DNA of 64,000 nucleotides, from assembly GCA_002342035.1 (NCBI GenBank), contig DDPE01000062.1:30001-94000 (forward strand). The letters run 5' to 3'. Position 1 is the first letter of the stretch; each line of letters begins with the position of its first letter. The position numbers and the translations under genes are program-made. The notes under the pieces were generated by a model, which had not been told where the DNA came from, searched no databases, and saw only the letters and a program-made list of their open reading frames with translations. Positions 29,701-36,707 of the stretch are shown piece by piece. This DNA comes from Asticcacaulis sp. UBA2476 (GTDB taxonomy: Bacteria; Pseudomonadota; Alphaproteobacteria; Caulobacterales; Caulobacteraceae).

Positions 29701-30036
29701 TGTCGCGGCCGTGGTGACGCTTGCCGCGTCCCGCGCCCGCAGGGAGATCACCTTGCCATTGTCTGAGGCGACTTCGAGGCCGGTATTGGCGATCAGTTGA
29801 TTGAGTGCAGCGCGGGGTTCCAGATTGCCGGACACGGCGCGGGTCTGAATGCCTTTCAGGCGACCGGCGGGGGCGATGATCTGCACACCGGCCTGACGGG
29901 CAAATTCCGGAATGGTCTTGACCGCGTCTTCGGCCGGCACGTTGAAGGTTTTAGCCCCCGCGTAGGCGCCGGTAGCAAACACCAGTCCCAGAGTGGCCGC
30001 TCCGACAAGGAGCAGCGACTTTCTCGAATGTCTCAT
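26701..30036 (-). CDS. TonB-dependent receptor with N-terminal STN signalling domain
   Basis: A 1111-residue outer-membrane receptor. After a signal peptide (ending AYAGA) comes an STN domain, about residues 30-100 (FNVPAEDAVKTIPEFARQAGVQI, RAALNQLIANTGLEV), which contacts FecR in the periplasm. TonB box near QTVVVTGSRL, plug with VNGRRFAISGTDQV and GGSSAVYGSDAITGVVNF, barrel ending in YLGMNLRF. It lies behind a FecI and a FecR gene, forming a surface-signalling set that likely senses pectin or xylan fragments. The GH28 operon follows on the same strand. Confidence 0.93.
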   Translation of the reverse strand: MRHSRKSLLLVGAATLGLVFATGAYAGAKTFNVPAEDAVKTIPEFARQAGVQIIAPAGRLKGIQTRAVSGNLEPRAALNQLIANTGLEVASDNGKVISLRARDAASVTTAATPALAQSAGDAAEPEPEAEPQTVVVTGSRLANRGFKAPTPVTVVDAEEVKLTGTQNIETLLNSTPQFIGSQNNGPTANTVPGGTATLNMRGFGAQRNLVLVNGRRFAISGTDQVTDINTIPAALIKRTEVVTGGSSAVYGSDAITGVVNFIMRDDFEGVEISAQTRWDQPTNTPTNTVDLTLGGNFADDKGNAVVSLNYLNRGSITRGERGDFAFFSLSDGCVTADSWSDSQAGTPLSVPGGQTCLSAGGRPGLIAGGSGDIPNGRFFGIPTFGSAQSNAGLDAALLAAGLQSATSRGFTFGDTGTQARAAVSPQDDFNLGPANYLIIPQRRWMVNSFIDYEFNEKVTGYIEAHFSNNVVNMQLAPTNVNGNFLINANNPYLSTQMQEVVRQLDLRETGTTNITQGTATFSTTPGDGLAVLGIGRRLAEVGNRFNSSERNVFRTAFGLRGDLGSVSEGFLRNLSYDAYYSYARTQNTDSQRGSASRSRFAQALLSVGGAAPVLNPFGPNITPTAAAAIAVNSTNVQIAEQQVIAANIAGEAFDLPAGPVDFNAGFEWRYNYAKYTPDTFLSSGDVSGFNAAKPTAGSTIVREIYGEVRAPILADAPFAKRLNVNGAFRYSDYNLEGVGGVWTYSVGAEWQPIDDVAFRSQFQHAIRAPNVGELYGGQSLNFASATDPCSSRAPVAQQTQAVRDVCVATGVPVSAVFGTGVQPNTIIGNTVGGSPLVGEEESDTYTFGLIFTPRAVPGLAVSVDWFSIELEGAIAPLGGGLQNTLDLCYRIIGDASSEFCQGITRNSVTGEITGPNYVATTNANTGGLKTSGIDLNGRYGFNLDWGLFSGGSRIDLSANWTYTEEFTGTPLQALPNLTNECVGAYGPTCGQPIPEWKGVSRVTWRNGPLTLSLRDRYIGEVTRDNYLLPLRSGGTPPALNTITNPVLDAQHYLDLSFAYKLPKNIEVYGGINNLSDENPPVTGSAQANANTWTATYDVEGRVYYLGMNLRF

Positions 30037-30169
30037 CCTAGGTTTTCCTCTTTTTCAGTTCGCTTGTTAAAAGGCTCGCGAACTTCTGAAACCTAGACGC
30101 AGGGGGCGGATTATTTCCGCTATGCGTGGGGGTAAATTTTTTAACCCAGTTGCGCCGGGCTTTATCCGG

Positions 30170-31126
30170 TCAGGATTTGCGGCTGAGGCGCACCTGATTT
30201 TCGCTAACCTCAGCCGTTAGGCCAAAGCTTAAGGCCACGGCTTGCGCAAAGCCCACCGGGTCAGTCGATTGAAACAGGCCGGTGATTTCTTCGCGTGCAA
30301 CTGCCGGATCATCAATCACAATGCGGGTGTCGCTGTAGCGGGCAAAGGTCGATATGGCCTCGCTTAAGGTCTGACCCTCAAACGCGATACGCCCCTCGCG
30401 CCAGGCCAGTGCCCGCTCAACCTTATCGGCGGGCAGGGGGGCGGTGGTCAGGGTCCGGGCCTCGGCGCGGGCCAACGTATTGGCGGTCAGCCGTAAAGTG
30501 CCGGACTGGCGGTCGCTGAGTTCGACCACCCCTTCGCGCACCATGACCAGCAGCGGGGCGGCCGCAAGCTTTTGCACGGTAAAGCTGGTGCCGATGGCGC
30601 GAACGGTGGCGTCTGCGGCCTTGACGATAAACGGACGAGCGGAGTCTTTGGCGACATCGAACAACGCTTCACCGTCGATCAGATGCACAAGGCGCTGGGC
30701 CGAACTGAAACTGACCTTGACCTTTGACGCGGTGTTCAGGCTGATGACCGAACCATCAGACAAGGGGATGACCTTCATCTCACCGCGACGGGTTTCAAAA
30801 ATCTGACCGTGGTTGAGGGCAAAGGCCCCAATACCAGCCGCGGCCAAACCCGCCACCAGCCCGCCGCCCCACATCACCTGACGGCGCGAAACGGCCGGGG
30901 GCGGGGCAAATTTGGCGGCGTCAAAGCGGGTCCCCAGCGCCTGAGCGCGTTCGGACGACATTGAAATGGCTTGCGCGCGCGCAAACGCACCGACGCGACG
31001 GGGATCGCCCGCCAGCCATGTCTCAAGCGCGCCATCCTCCTGCGGTGATAAGGCACCCCGATCCAGCCGCGCGACCCAATCGGCCGCCGTTCTGTCGATA
31101 TCCTTAGCTGTCTCGTTTGCGCTCAC
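30170..31126 (-). CDS. FecR-type anti-sigma factor
   Basis: A 318-residue single-pass inner-membrane regulator. The cytoplasmic N-terminal domain (AADWVARLDRGALSPQED) would hold the sigma factor; a membrane segment follows near residues 84-104 (MWGGGLVAGLAAAGIGAFAL); the periplasmic FecR domain (GEMKVIPLSDGSVISLNTAS, then REGVVELSDRQ) and a C-terminal STN-like part receive the signal from the TBDT. It overlaps the sigma gene by 23 bases. The 133-base gap to the TBDT gene holds a nested hairpin near 30097-30127. Confidence 0.92.
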   Translation of the reverse strand: MSANETAKDIDRTAADWVARLDRGALSPQEDGALETWLAGDPRRVGAFARAQAISMSSERAQALGTRFDAAKFAPPPAVSRRQVMWGGGLVAGLAAAGIGAFALNHGQIFETRRGEMKVIPLSDGSVISLNTASKVKVSFSSAQRLVHLIDGEALFDVAKDSARPFIVKAADATVRAIGTSFTVQKLAAAPLLVMVREGVVELSDRQSGTLRLTANTLARAEARTLTTAPLPADKVERALAWREGRIAFEGQTLSEAISTFARYSDTRIVIDDPAVAREEITGLFQSTDPVGFAQAVALSFGLTAEVSENQVRLSRKS

Positions 31127-31703
31127 GCCGGGCCTGATCTTTGTTCAACTTACTACCCCATGCCCTTGACGCACGGGCACTGTCATTTCCGCCATGTGAA
31201 ATCATTTTCATGAGCATGTAAATGCTGCGGCTCATGTGTTTCTCAACCGTGCTTTCGGACAAACCCAGCGTTTTGGCGACATCGCGCTGCGACAATCCAT
31301 GCACCCGCCTCAGGATAAAGACCTCACGGATCTTGCCGGGCAGGGTGGCGATGACGCTCGCCAAACGACGCAACTCATCCCGATCAGCAACCTGATCTTC
31401 GGGCGAAAACTCAAGGGCGGCGGCTTCGAAATAATCCAGATCGCTGACCGCCTGAAACGGCACGACCTTGGCGCGGCGGATGTGGCTGACCATAACCGAA
31501 TAAGCCGTCTGGAACATGTAATTGCGCACATTGGTGATGGCGGTCACCGACTCGACCGTGATCAGACGGGCATAGGTTTCCTGCACGATGTCGTCGATTT
31601 CCAGCCCGGCAATCTTACGCCCGCTCAGCCAGCCGCGCAGCGCCGGTTCATGCGGCAAAACATGTCGCGACAACCACAGGGCACGCTCCGTAGAGACCCG
31701 CAT
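31104..31703 (-). CDS. FecI-type ECF sigma factor
   Basis: A 199-residue sigma-70 family protein with region 2 (IDDIVQETYARLI, VRNYMFQTAYSVMV) and region 4 (LPGKIREVFILRRVHGLSQRD..LGLSESTVEKHMSR). It is expected to activate the TBDT gene, and perhaps the GH28 operon, when FecR relays a signal. Two LacI-type palindromes lie 140-190 bases upstream. Confidence 0.92.
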   Translation of the reverse strand: MRVSTERALWLSRHVLPHEPALRGWLSGRKIAGLEIDDIVQETYARLITVESVTAITNVRNYMFQTAYSVMVSHIRRAKVVPFQAVSDLDYFEAAALEFSPEDQVADRDELRRLASVIATLPGKIREVFILRRVHGLSQRDVAKTLGLSESTVEKHMSRSIYMLMKMISHGGNDSARASRAWGSKLNKDQARRERKRDS

Positions 31704-31841
31704 GGCCGGGGCTCACCCAAACCAATCGATTGAAACACAAACCTGCGTCATAAATCTCATCTCCCCGTCAAGGTCCGCCGTTAGCTGGCCGGACTGGTGT
31801 CTTCCCGAAGTGATCCTGATCGGATCTTATGCTTTTTTGGC

Positions 31842-31853
31842 GACACCGGTGTC
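31842..31853. promoter_or_regulatory. Perfect palindrome, LacI-type operator candidate
   Basis: gacaccggtgtc is a perfect 12-base palindrome with a CCGG centre, flanked by near-symmetric c/a. It resembles the TGACACCGGTGTCA type used by LacI-family sugar repressors. It lies upstream of the minus-strand sigma gene in a 326-base gap that otherwise holds only the site at 31881. Confidence 0.45.
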
Positions 31854-31880
31854 ATGTTACGATGATCGATGCCGACGTTT

Positions 31881-31894
31881 TGGTAGCGGTAACA
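31881..31894. promoter_or_regulatory. xyl-box-like LacI operator candidate
   Basis: TGGTAGCGGTAACA differs by one base from TGGTAGCGCTAACA, the xylose-regulon box I recall from Xanthomonas, and is close to the Caulobacter XylR palindrome. It is upstream of the sigma gene that heads a locus with a xylanase. No LacI gene is in the window. Confidence 0.45.
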
Positions 31895-32029
31895 TGCGTT
31901 TTGTGATCTGTCAATTTCATATGTGATCGATTTTGATTTGTGACTTTCCGATACAAAAAGGGCATTCCGAAGTCGGCTAAGATCTTCGCGATCCGGGGTT
32001 CGATCGACTTCCAGCCGTAAATTAAGCGA

Positions 32030-33010
32030 TCAAAGGGCAAAAATCTTACGAAGCCACTGCGACCCGTCTTCCAGGGCTTGGGCGGCCAAAGGGGCAATGG
32101 ATACGGCCTCAAGGAAACTGTGGGACGCACCAGGATAGACTATGGTTTCAGTGGCAACGCCTGCTTCCTGCATCTTGTCGGCCAGTTTCAGGCTTTGGCC
32201 GCGCAGGACGTCGCACTGAGCCACCGCGAAGAAGGCAGGCGGCAGGCCGGTCATATCGCCGCGCATCGGCACGACGAGCGGGTTTTGGCGCTCAGTGTCG
32301 CTGTTAAGGTAATTGTCCCAGAACACGACCATTTCTTCGGCGGTCAGCATGTAGCCGTCGCCGCCATAGCGCTCGACATCCTCCGGGGCGCAGGTGTCAT
32401 CAAACGCACCGTAATTGAGCACCAGACCTTTGAGAACATCGCCTTCACCGCTGTCGCGCAGGCTCAAAGCGGCTGCCACCGACATATTGCCGCCGACCGA
32501 ATCCCCGCCGATAGCGATACGATCCGCATCGACGCCCAGGGCTTTGGCATGGTCGCGCACCCAGTGAAGGGTGGCCAGAACCTCATTGAGTGCCACCGGA
32601 AAGCGGGCGGCGGGGGCGTGGCTGTAATCAACGCCGATCACCACAAAACTGCCGCGGGCGGCATATTCGCGCATCAGCCGGTCATGGGTATTAATGGAAA
32701 ACAGCATCCAGCCGCCACCGTGGACATAGATCAGAACCGGCTTTGGGGTGTCTGACGGCGGGAGGGGATCGTGAAGGCGCACGCGCACTTCGCCATACGG
32801 CGTCGGCACGCTATGTTCTTCGGTGCGGACCATGACCGGGCCGCCTTTGACCCACGGTTCACGCACCGCTTCGGCCACGGCACGGATCTCAGTGGGCGAC
32901 AGGGTCTCAAACGGCGGATGGCTGCGATAGGCCTCAGAGGTGATGGCGATAAAGCGCGCAATATCCGGGTCTAAATCGGTCCCTGCCAAGGTCAATGTCT
33001 GCGCCGTCAT
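32030..33010 (-). CDS. Alpha/beta-hydrolase esterase, HSL family
   Basis: A 326-residue esterase with the oxyanion motif HGGGW (97-101), nucleophile Ser171 in GGDSVGG, and Asp267 and His297 completing the triad. No signal peptide, so cytoplasmic. Similar enzymes cleave acetyl or short acyl esters; removal of acetyl groups from imported plant oligosaccharides is plausible given the neighbours. It is divergent from the AraC-type gene, which may control it. Confidence 0.9.
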   Translation of the reverse strand: MTAQTLTLAGTDLDPDIARFIAITSEAYRSHPPFETLSPTEIRAVAEAVREPWVKGGPVMVRTEEHSVPTPYGEVRVRLHDPLPPSDTPKPVLIYVHGGGWMLFSINTHDRLMREYAARGSFVVIGVDYSHAPAARFPVALNEVLATLHWVRDHAKALGVDADRIAIGGDSVGGNMSVAAALSLRDSGEGDVLKGLVLNYGAFDDTCAPEDVERYGGDGYMLTAEEMVVFWDNYLNSDTERQNPLVVPMRGDMTGLPPAFFAVAQCDVLRGQSLKLADKMQEAGVATETIVYPGASHSFLEAVSIAPLAAQALEDGSQWLRKIFAL

Positions 33011-33104
33011 AGTGTCTGCTTTCCGTGAACTGAAGGTATATTTCTAATCAACTGTGTCTGGCACGCTATAGAAAATAGCGCGAAAATCATCTAATTTGGG
33101 CCAT

Positions 33105-33914
33105 ATGGTTCTTAAGACATCGCGCAGCACTCACGGTGAAGATTATCAGCACGTCAATCGCCCGATTGCGGTGCTGATCGATGAATACCCGACAGGCTTT
33201 GTCGATCCGCCCCATGCCCATGAACGCGCCCAGTTGTTGTACGCCACCGAAGGCGTGATGACGGTCATCACCGATGCGGTCAGCTTCACCATCCCGCCTC
33301 AGCGCGGGGTGTGGATGCCGGCGGGTGTGCGTCACGAAGCCCATTGTCGTGGTCATGTGTCCTTAAAAACCCTTTATGTCGCCTCTGAAACCGATCCGCG
33401 ATTGCCGGTCCGGTGCCAGAGCCTGAAGATTTCCCCGTTGCTCAGGGAACTGATTATCGAAGCCAGCCACCTGCCGATCGAATATGCCCTGACCGGACGT
33501 GACGCGCGGATCATGGAACTGATCCTGGATGAGATTGCCGAAGCCGTTGAGCATCCGGTGTCGGCGCTCAATGTGCCTATGCCGTCCGATCCGCGTCTGG
33601 TGCGCATCTGCCGGGCGATCATGGATGACCCGTCAAGCGAAGATGACCTTGACCACTGGGCCGATATCGCCTGCATGGGCCGCCGTACCTTTACCCGTGC
33701 CTTTCGCCGCGAAACCGGCGTCAGCTTTTCCGAGTGGCGCCAGCAGGTCAGGTTGGCCGAAGCCATCTCTATGCTGTCGCAGGGCAAGTCGGTGACCTCC
33801 GTCGCCTATGATGTCGGGTACAACAGCCCGTCGGCCTTTACCGCCATGTTCCAGCGCGCGTTTGGCGCTTCGCCCAGCCAATATTTCGACCCGAAAGGGC
33901 AACCGCGCAGTTAA
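33105..33914 (+). CDS. AraC-family regulator with cupin sensor
   Basis: A 269-residue regulator. An N-terminal cupin holds VDPPHAHERAQLLYATEG and the later IPPQRGVWMPAGVRHEA; the C-terminal pair of helix-turn-helices includes LDHWADIACMGRRTFTRAFRRETG (cited here as GMGRRTFTRAFRRETG-like) and VAYDVGYNSPSAFTAMFQRAFG. The ATG at 33105 is used; a TTG three codons earlier is possible. An inverted repeat cgctat/atagcg at 33064-33080 between it and the divergent esterase gene may be its binding site or a leader hairpin. Confidence 0.9.
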   Translation: MVLKTSRSTHGEDYQHVNRPIAVLIDEYPTGFVDPPHAHERAQLLYATEGVMTVITDAVSFTIPPQRGVWMPAGVRHEAHCRGHVSLKTLYVASETDPRLPVRCQSLKISPLLRELIIEASHLPIEYALTGRDARIMELILDEIAEAVEHPVSALNVPMPSDPRLVRICRAIMDDPSSEDDLDHWADIACMGRRTFTRAFRRETGVSFSEWRQQVRLAEAISMLSQGKSVTSVAYDVGYNSPSAFTAMFQRAFGASPSQYFDPKGQPRS

Positions 33915-34537
33915 ACGCGATCCGGATTGTAGGTGCGCATGTGCTGAGTCAGGTCGTGTTCTCCTTCCTGTGTTAGTCCATTCAGAATATCGGTGAACAC
34001 GTCGTCGCGCTCATCCTGCCCCAGCTTGAAGGCGGCGTTTTGTGAGACGATATCGGCACGAAAACCAATAATACCGCGCGCCAGACGGTGGGCGCGCTCG
34101 CCCATCTCGGCCATCGACCAGCCACTGGGGCGACCAACCTCCATCGCGGCAATCAGTTCATCCAGATCGGCTTCGATCTCTTCGGCATCTTCAATAAAGC
34201 TCAGGTCACATTCAAACGCCGCCGACATATAATTCCACGTCGGAGCCTGCGTGCGGTCGGCCATCCATGACGGCGACACATAGGCGTGCGGGCCCATAAA
34301 CAGGATCAGGGCGCGCGGGTGCGCTTTGAGCCGTTCGACCTGTGCATTCGAGCGGGCAAAGTGACCGGCAAACGCCATCAGCTTGCCGTCAGCATCTAGG
34401 CGCGGACGTAAGGGTAACGGCGTGGCCCCAAATCCGCTGCCTGCCGACACGATCCAGGCGAACGGATGGGCTTCGATCAGGCTGACACTATCCGCATCAC
34501 TGCGCGGCGCGTATTTAGCTGGTTTCGGGTCCATCAT
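33911..34537 (-). CDS. FMN-binding PaiB-like protein
   Basis: A 208-residue split-barrel flavin-binding protein of the PaiB family (often called FMN-binding negative transcriptional regulator). Marks are HPFAWIVSA, the AHPRALILFMGPHAYVSPSW block and QAPTWNY. It starts with an ATGA overlap on the upstream oligopeptidase gene and converges on the AraC gene with a 4-base overlap. Biochemical role unclear: PaiB of Bacillus is linked to protease and polyamine control. Confidence 0.85.
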   Translation of the reverse strand: MMDPKPAKYAPRSDADSVSLIEAHPFAWIVSAGSGFGATPLPLRPRLDADGKLMAFAGHFARSNAQVERLKAHPRALILFMGPHAYVSPSWMADRTQAPTWNYMSAAFECDLSFIEDAEEIEADLDELIAAMEVGRPSGWSMAEMGERAHRLARGIIGFRADIVSQNAAFKLGQDERDDVFTDILNGLTQEGEHDLTQHMRTYNPDRV

Positions 34538-36678
34538 GCGTCATACACACTCAGTTGCGCGAAGGCCCAGAAGGTCGCCATCTGGGCATAGACATCCGAC
34601 AGGCCCGACGCGCTCTGGTGACCGGCGGTCATATTGACCTTAAACAGGATGGGCTTATCCGAGGTCGTGTGGACGCGCAGGTTGGCGACCCACTTGGCGG
34701 CTTCCCAATAGCTGACGCGGTCATCACGCACGCCGGCCGTGGCCAGCACCATCGGATAGGCGGCTTTGCGGACATTCTCATAGGGCGAGATCGAGGCGAT
34801 ATAGTCGTAGGCGACTGGATCAGCCAGCGGATCACCCCAATCAGGCCTGAAGGCGGGCACCAGCGGGTGGGTGTCGTCGGACATGGTGTTGAGCATATCG
34901 ACAAATGGCACCTGCGCGATCACCCCGGCATAAAGATCGGGTCGCAGGTTCATGGCCCCGCCTACCAGAAGACCGCCCGCCGACAGGCCGTAGGCGACGA
35001 TCTTACCCTTGCGGGTATATTTGTGTTTGATCAGATAGTCGGCGCAGGCATTAAAATCGGTAAAGCTGTTGGCTTTTTTAAAGCGCCGCCCGTTCAGGAA
35101 CCAGTTGCGGCCTTTTTCTGATCCGCCGCGCACATGGGCAATGGCATAGATAAAGCCCTGATTGACCAGGGCGAGGGCGGGGATGGAAAACTCGGCCTCC
35201 GATGACAGGCCGTAGGCGCCGTAGCCATAGATCAGCAGGGGCGACCGGCCATCAAGTTTCGTGCCCGTTCGCATCAACACGGTCATTGGCACCGTCTCGC
35301 CGTCGGGCGCGGGGGCCATCAGGCGGCGCACTTCATAGTTGGCGGGATCGAAATTGGCGATTGTCTGGCGCGCCACTACGGTCTGATTGCCGGTCGCCAT
35401 ATCGTAATCAATATGCTGCGGCGGGGTGCGCGGCGACTGGTAGATCAGGCGCAAGGTCGCGCTATCAAACATCTGACCCTCAGCGACCGTGACATCATAG
35501 GCCGGTTCGTCGAACGCGACCTGCGAGGTTTGACCGTCTTTGGCGATCACTACGATCTCAAGCTTGCCGTCGCGGCGCTGGCGGATGACCAGATGATCCT
35601 TAAACGGCGTGACGCTGAGGATATGGGTGCCGGCGGCATAAGCCCGGAAAGCTTGCCAATCACTGGCCGACTGACCGGGCAGGGCGGTCATCAGCTTGCC
35701 ATCGATGGCACCGTCAGCATCAGTTGTGATGATCAGCTTGCCGTTCCAGTCGCAGACTTCGTAGTGCAAGCCAACTTTGCGCGGCTGCATCAGTTGCGGC
35801 GCGGCGGTCGGCGCATCCGACGGGATCAGCCGCCATTCATCGACATCGGGGCCGGAAATGTGAATGAAATTATAGGCATCTGACGCCATCCGCCCGATCG
35901 AGACAAACAGAGCCGGGTCTTTTTCTTCGTAAATGAGGGTTTGCGTTAAGGGGCCGCGAGCATTGGCGCGGTAGACCTTGGCGGGGCGGCCATATGGATC
36001 GCGCCAGATCCAGAAAATCCACTGCGAGTCCGCCGATACCGTAAGTCCTGACCAGCCATAGCCGTCTTCCCACGACCGAATCTCACCGGTTTTAAGGTCA
36101 TGGACACAGATGCGGTGACGGTCGGAGCCTTTCAGGTCTTCGGCCCAGACAAACAGGCTGTGGTCAGGTGAGATTTGGGCCTCGATGACGCGGTAATAGC
36201 TCTGGCCGTGTGAGCGTGCCTGTTCATCGAGTAGCACCTGCTCATCGCCGCCGCCTGCGGGTTTGCGGGCATGCACCAGATGGTCTTCGCCGGGGCGGAT
36301 ATAGGTGTAATAGATAAAGCCGCCGGTTGGGGCTGACGGTACCGGATCAGAGGCTGCCGTCATGGCCATCATATTGACAGCATAGGTGTCCCGCCACGCC
36401 TGTGTCGGGATCATGACCTGATCGGCATAGGCGTTTTCGGCGTTGAGATGGGCTTCGATATCCGGGTCAAGCGGACGCTCGCCTTTAAGAAAGGCGCTAT
36501 AATTGGGGTCGCGCAGCCAGGCATAGTTGTCAATACGCACCCGCCCAAGCTGCTCGATCCGTTTGGATCGTATCGCGAGCAGGGGCGGAATGAGCGCCGC
36601 CGCCTGAGTTGCTAATCCCCAAGAGCCGGACATGAACGCGGCGGCAGACGCCGATACTAAAAACTGTCGCCGGTTCAT
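34534..36678 (-). CDS. Exported S9 oligopeptidase (prolyl oligopeptidase/OpB family)
   Basis: A 714-residue serine peptidase. A Tat-type signal (MNRRQFLVSASAAAF) precedes a beta-propeller that filters substrate size, then the hydrolase domain with GYGAYGLSSE, nucleophile Ser in GLSAGGLLVGG (about residue 563), Asp in GVRDDRVSYWE and His in TAGHQSASG. It cleaves short peptides in the periplasm. The TBDT gene on the same strand ends 29 bases upstream, so peptides may be imported by that receptor. Confidence 0.92.
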   Translation of the reverse strand: MNRRQFLVSASAAAFMSGSWGLATQAAALIPPLLAIRSKRIEQLGRVRIDNYAWLRDPNYSAFLKGERPLDPDIEAHLNAENAYADQVMIPTQAWRDTYAVNMMAMTAASDPVPSAPTGGFIYYTYIRPGEDHLVHARKPAGGGDEQVLLDEQARSHGQSYYRVIEAQISPDHSLFVWAEDLKGSDRHRICVHDLKTGEIRSWEDGYGWSGLTVSADSQWIFWIWRDPYGRPAKVYRANARGPLTQTLIYEEKDPALFVSIGRMASDAYNFIHISGPDVDEWRLIPSDAPTAAPQLMQPRKVGLHYEVCDWNGKLIITTDADGAIDGKLMTALPGQSASDWQAFRAYAAGTHILSVTPFKDHLVIRQRRDGKLEIVVIAKDGQTSQVAFDEPAYDVTVAEGQMFDSATLRLIYQSPRTPPQHIDYDMATGNQTVVARQTIANFDPANYEVRRLMAPAPDGETVPMTVLMRTGTKLDGRSPLLIYGYGAYGLSSEAEFSIPALALVNQGFIYAIAHVRGGSEKGRNWFLNGRRFKKANSFTDFNACADYLIKHKYTRKGKIVAYGLSAGGLLVGGAMNLRPDLYAGVIAQVPFVDMLNTMSDDTHPLVPAFRPDWGDPLADPVAYDYIASISPYENVRKAAYPMVLATAGVRDDRVSYWEAAKWVANLRVHTTSDKPILFKVNMTAGHQSASGLSDVYAQMATFWAFAQLSVYDA

Positions 36679-36707
36679 GTCGGTTATCCTTACGCTATCT
36701 AACTAAA

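Noticed and set aside
30097..30127. Nested hairpin between FecR and TBDT genes as a terminator
   Set aside because: On the minus strand no T tract follows; the genes are likely co-transcribed.
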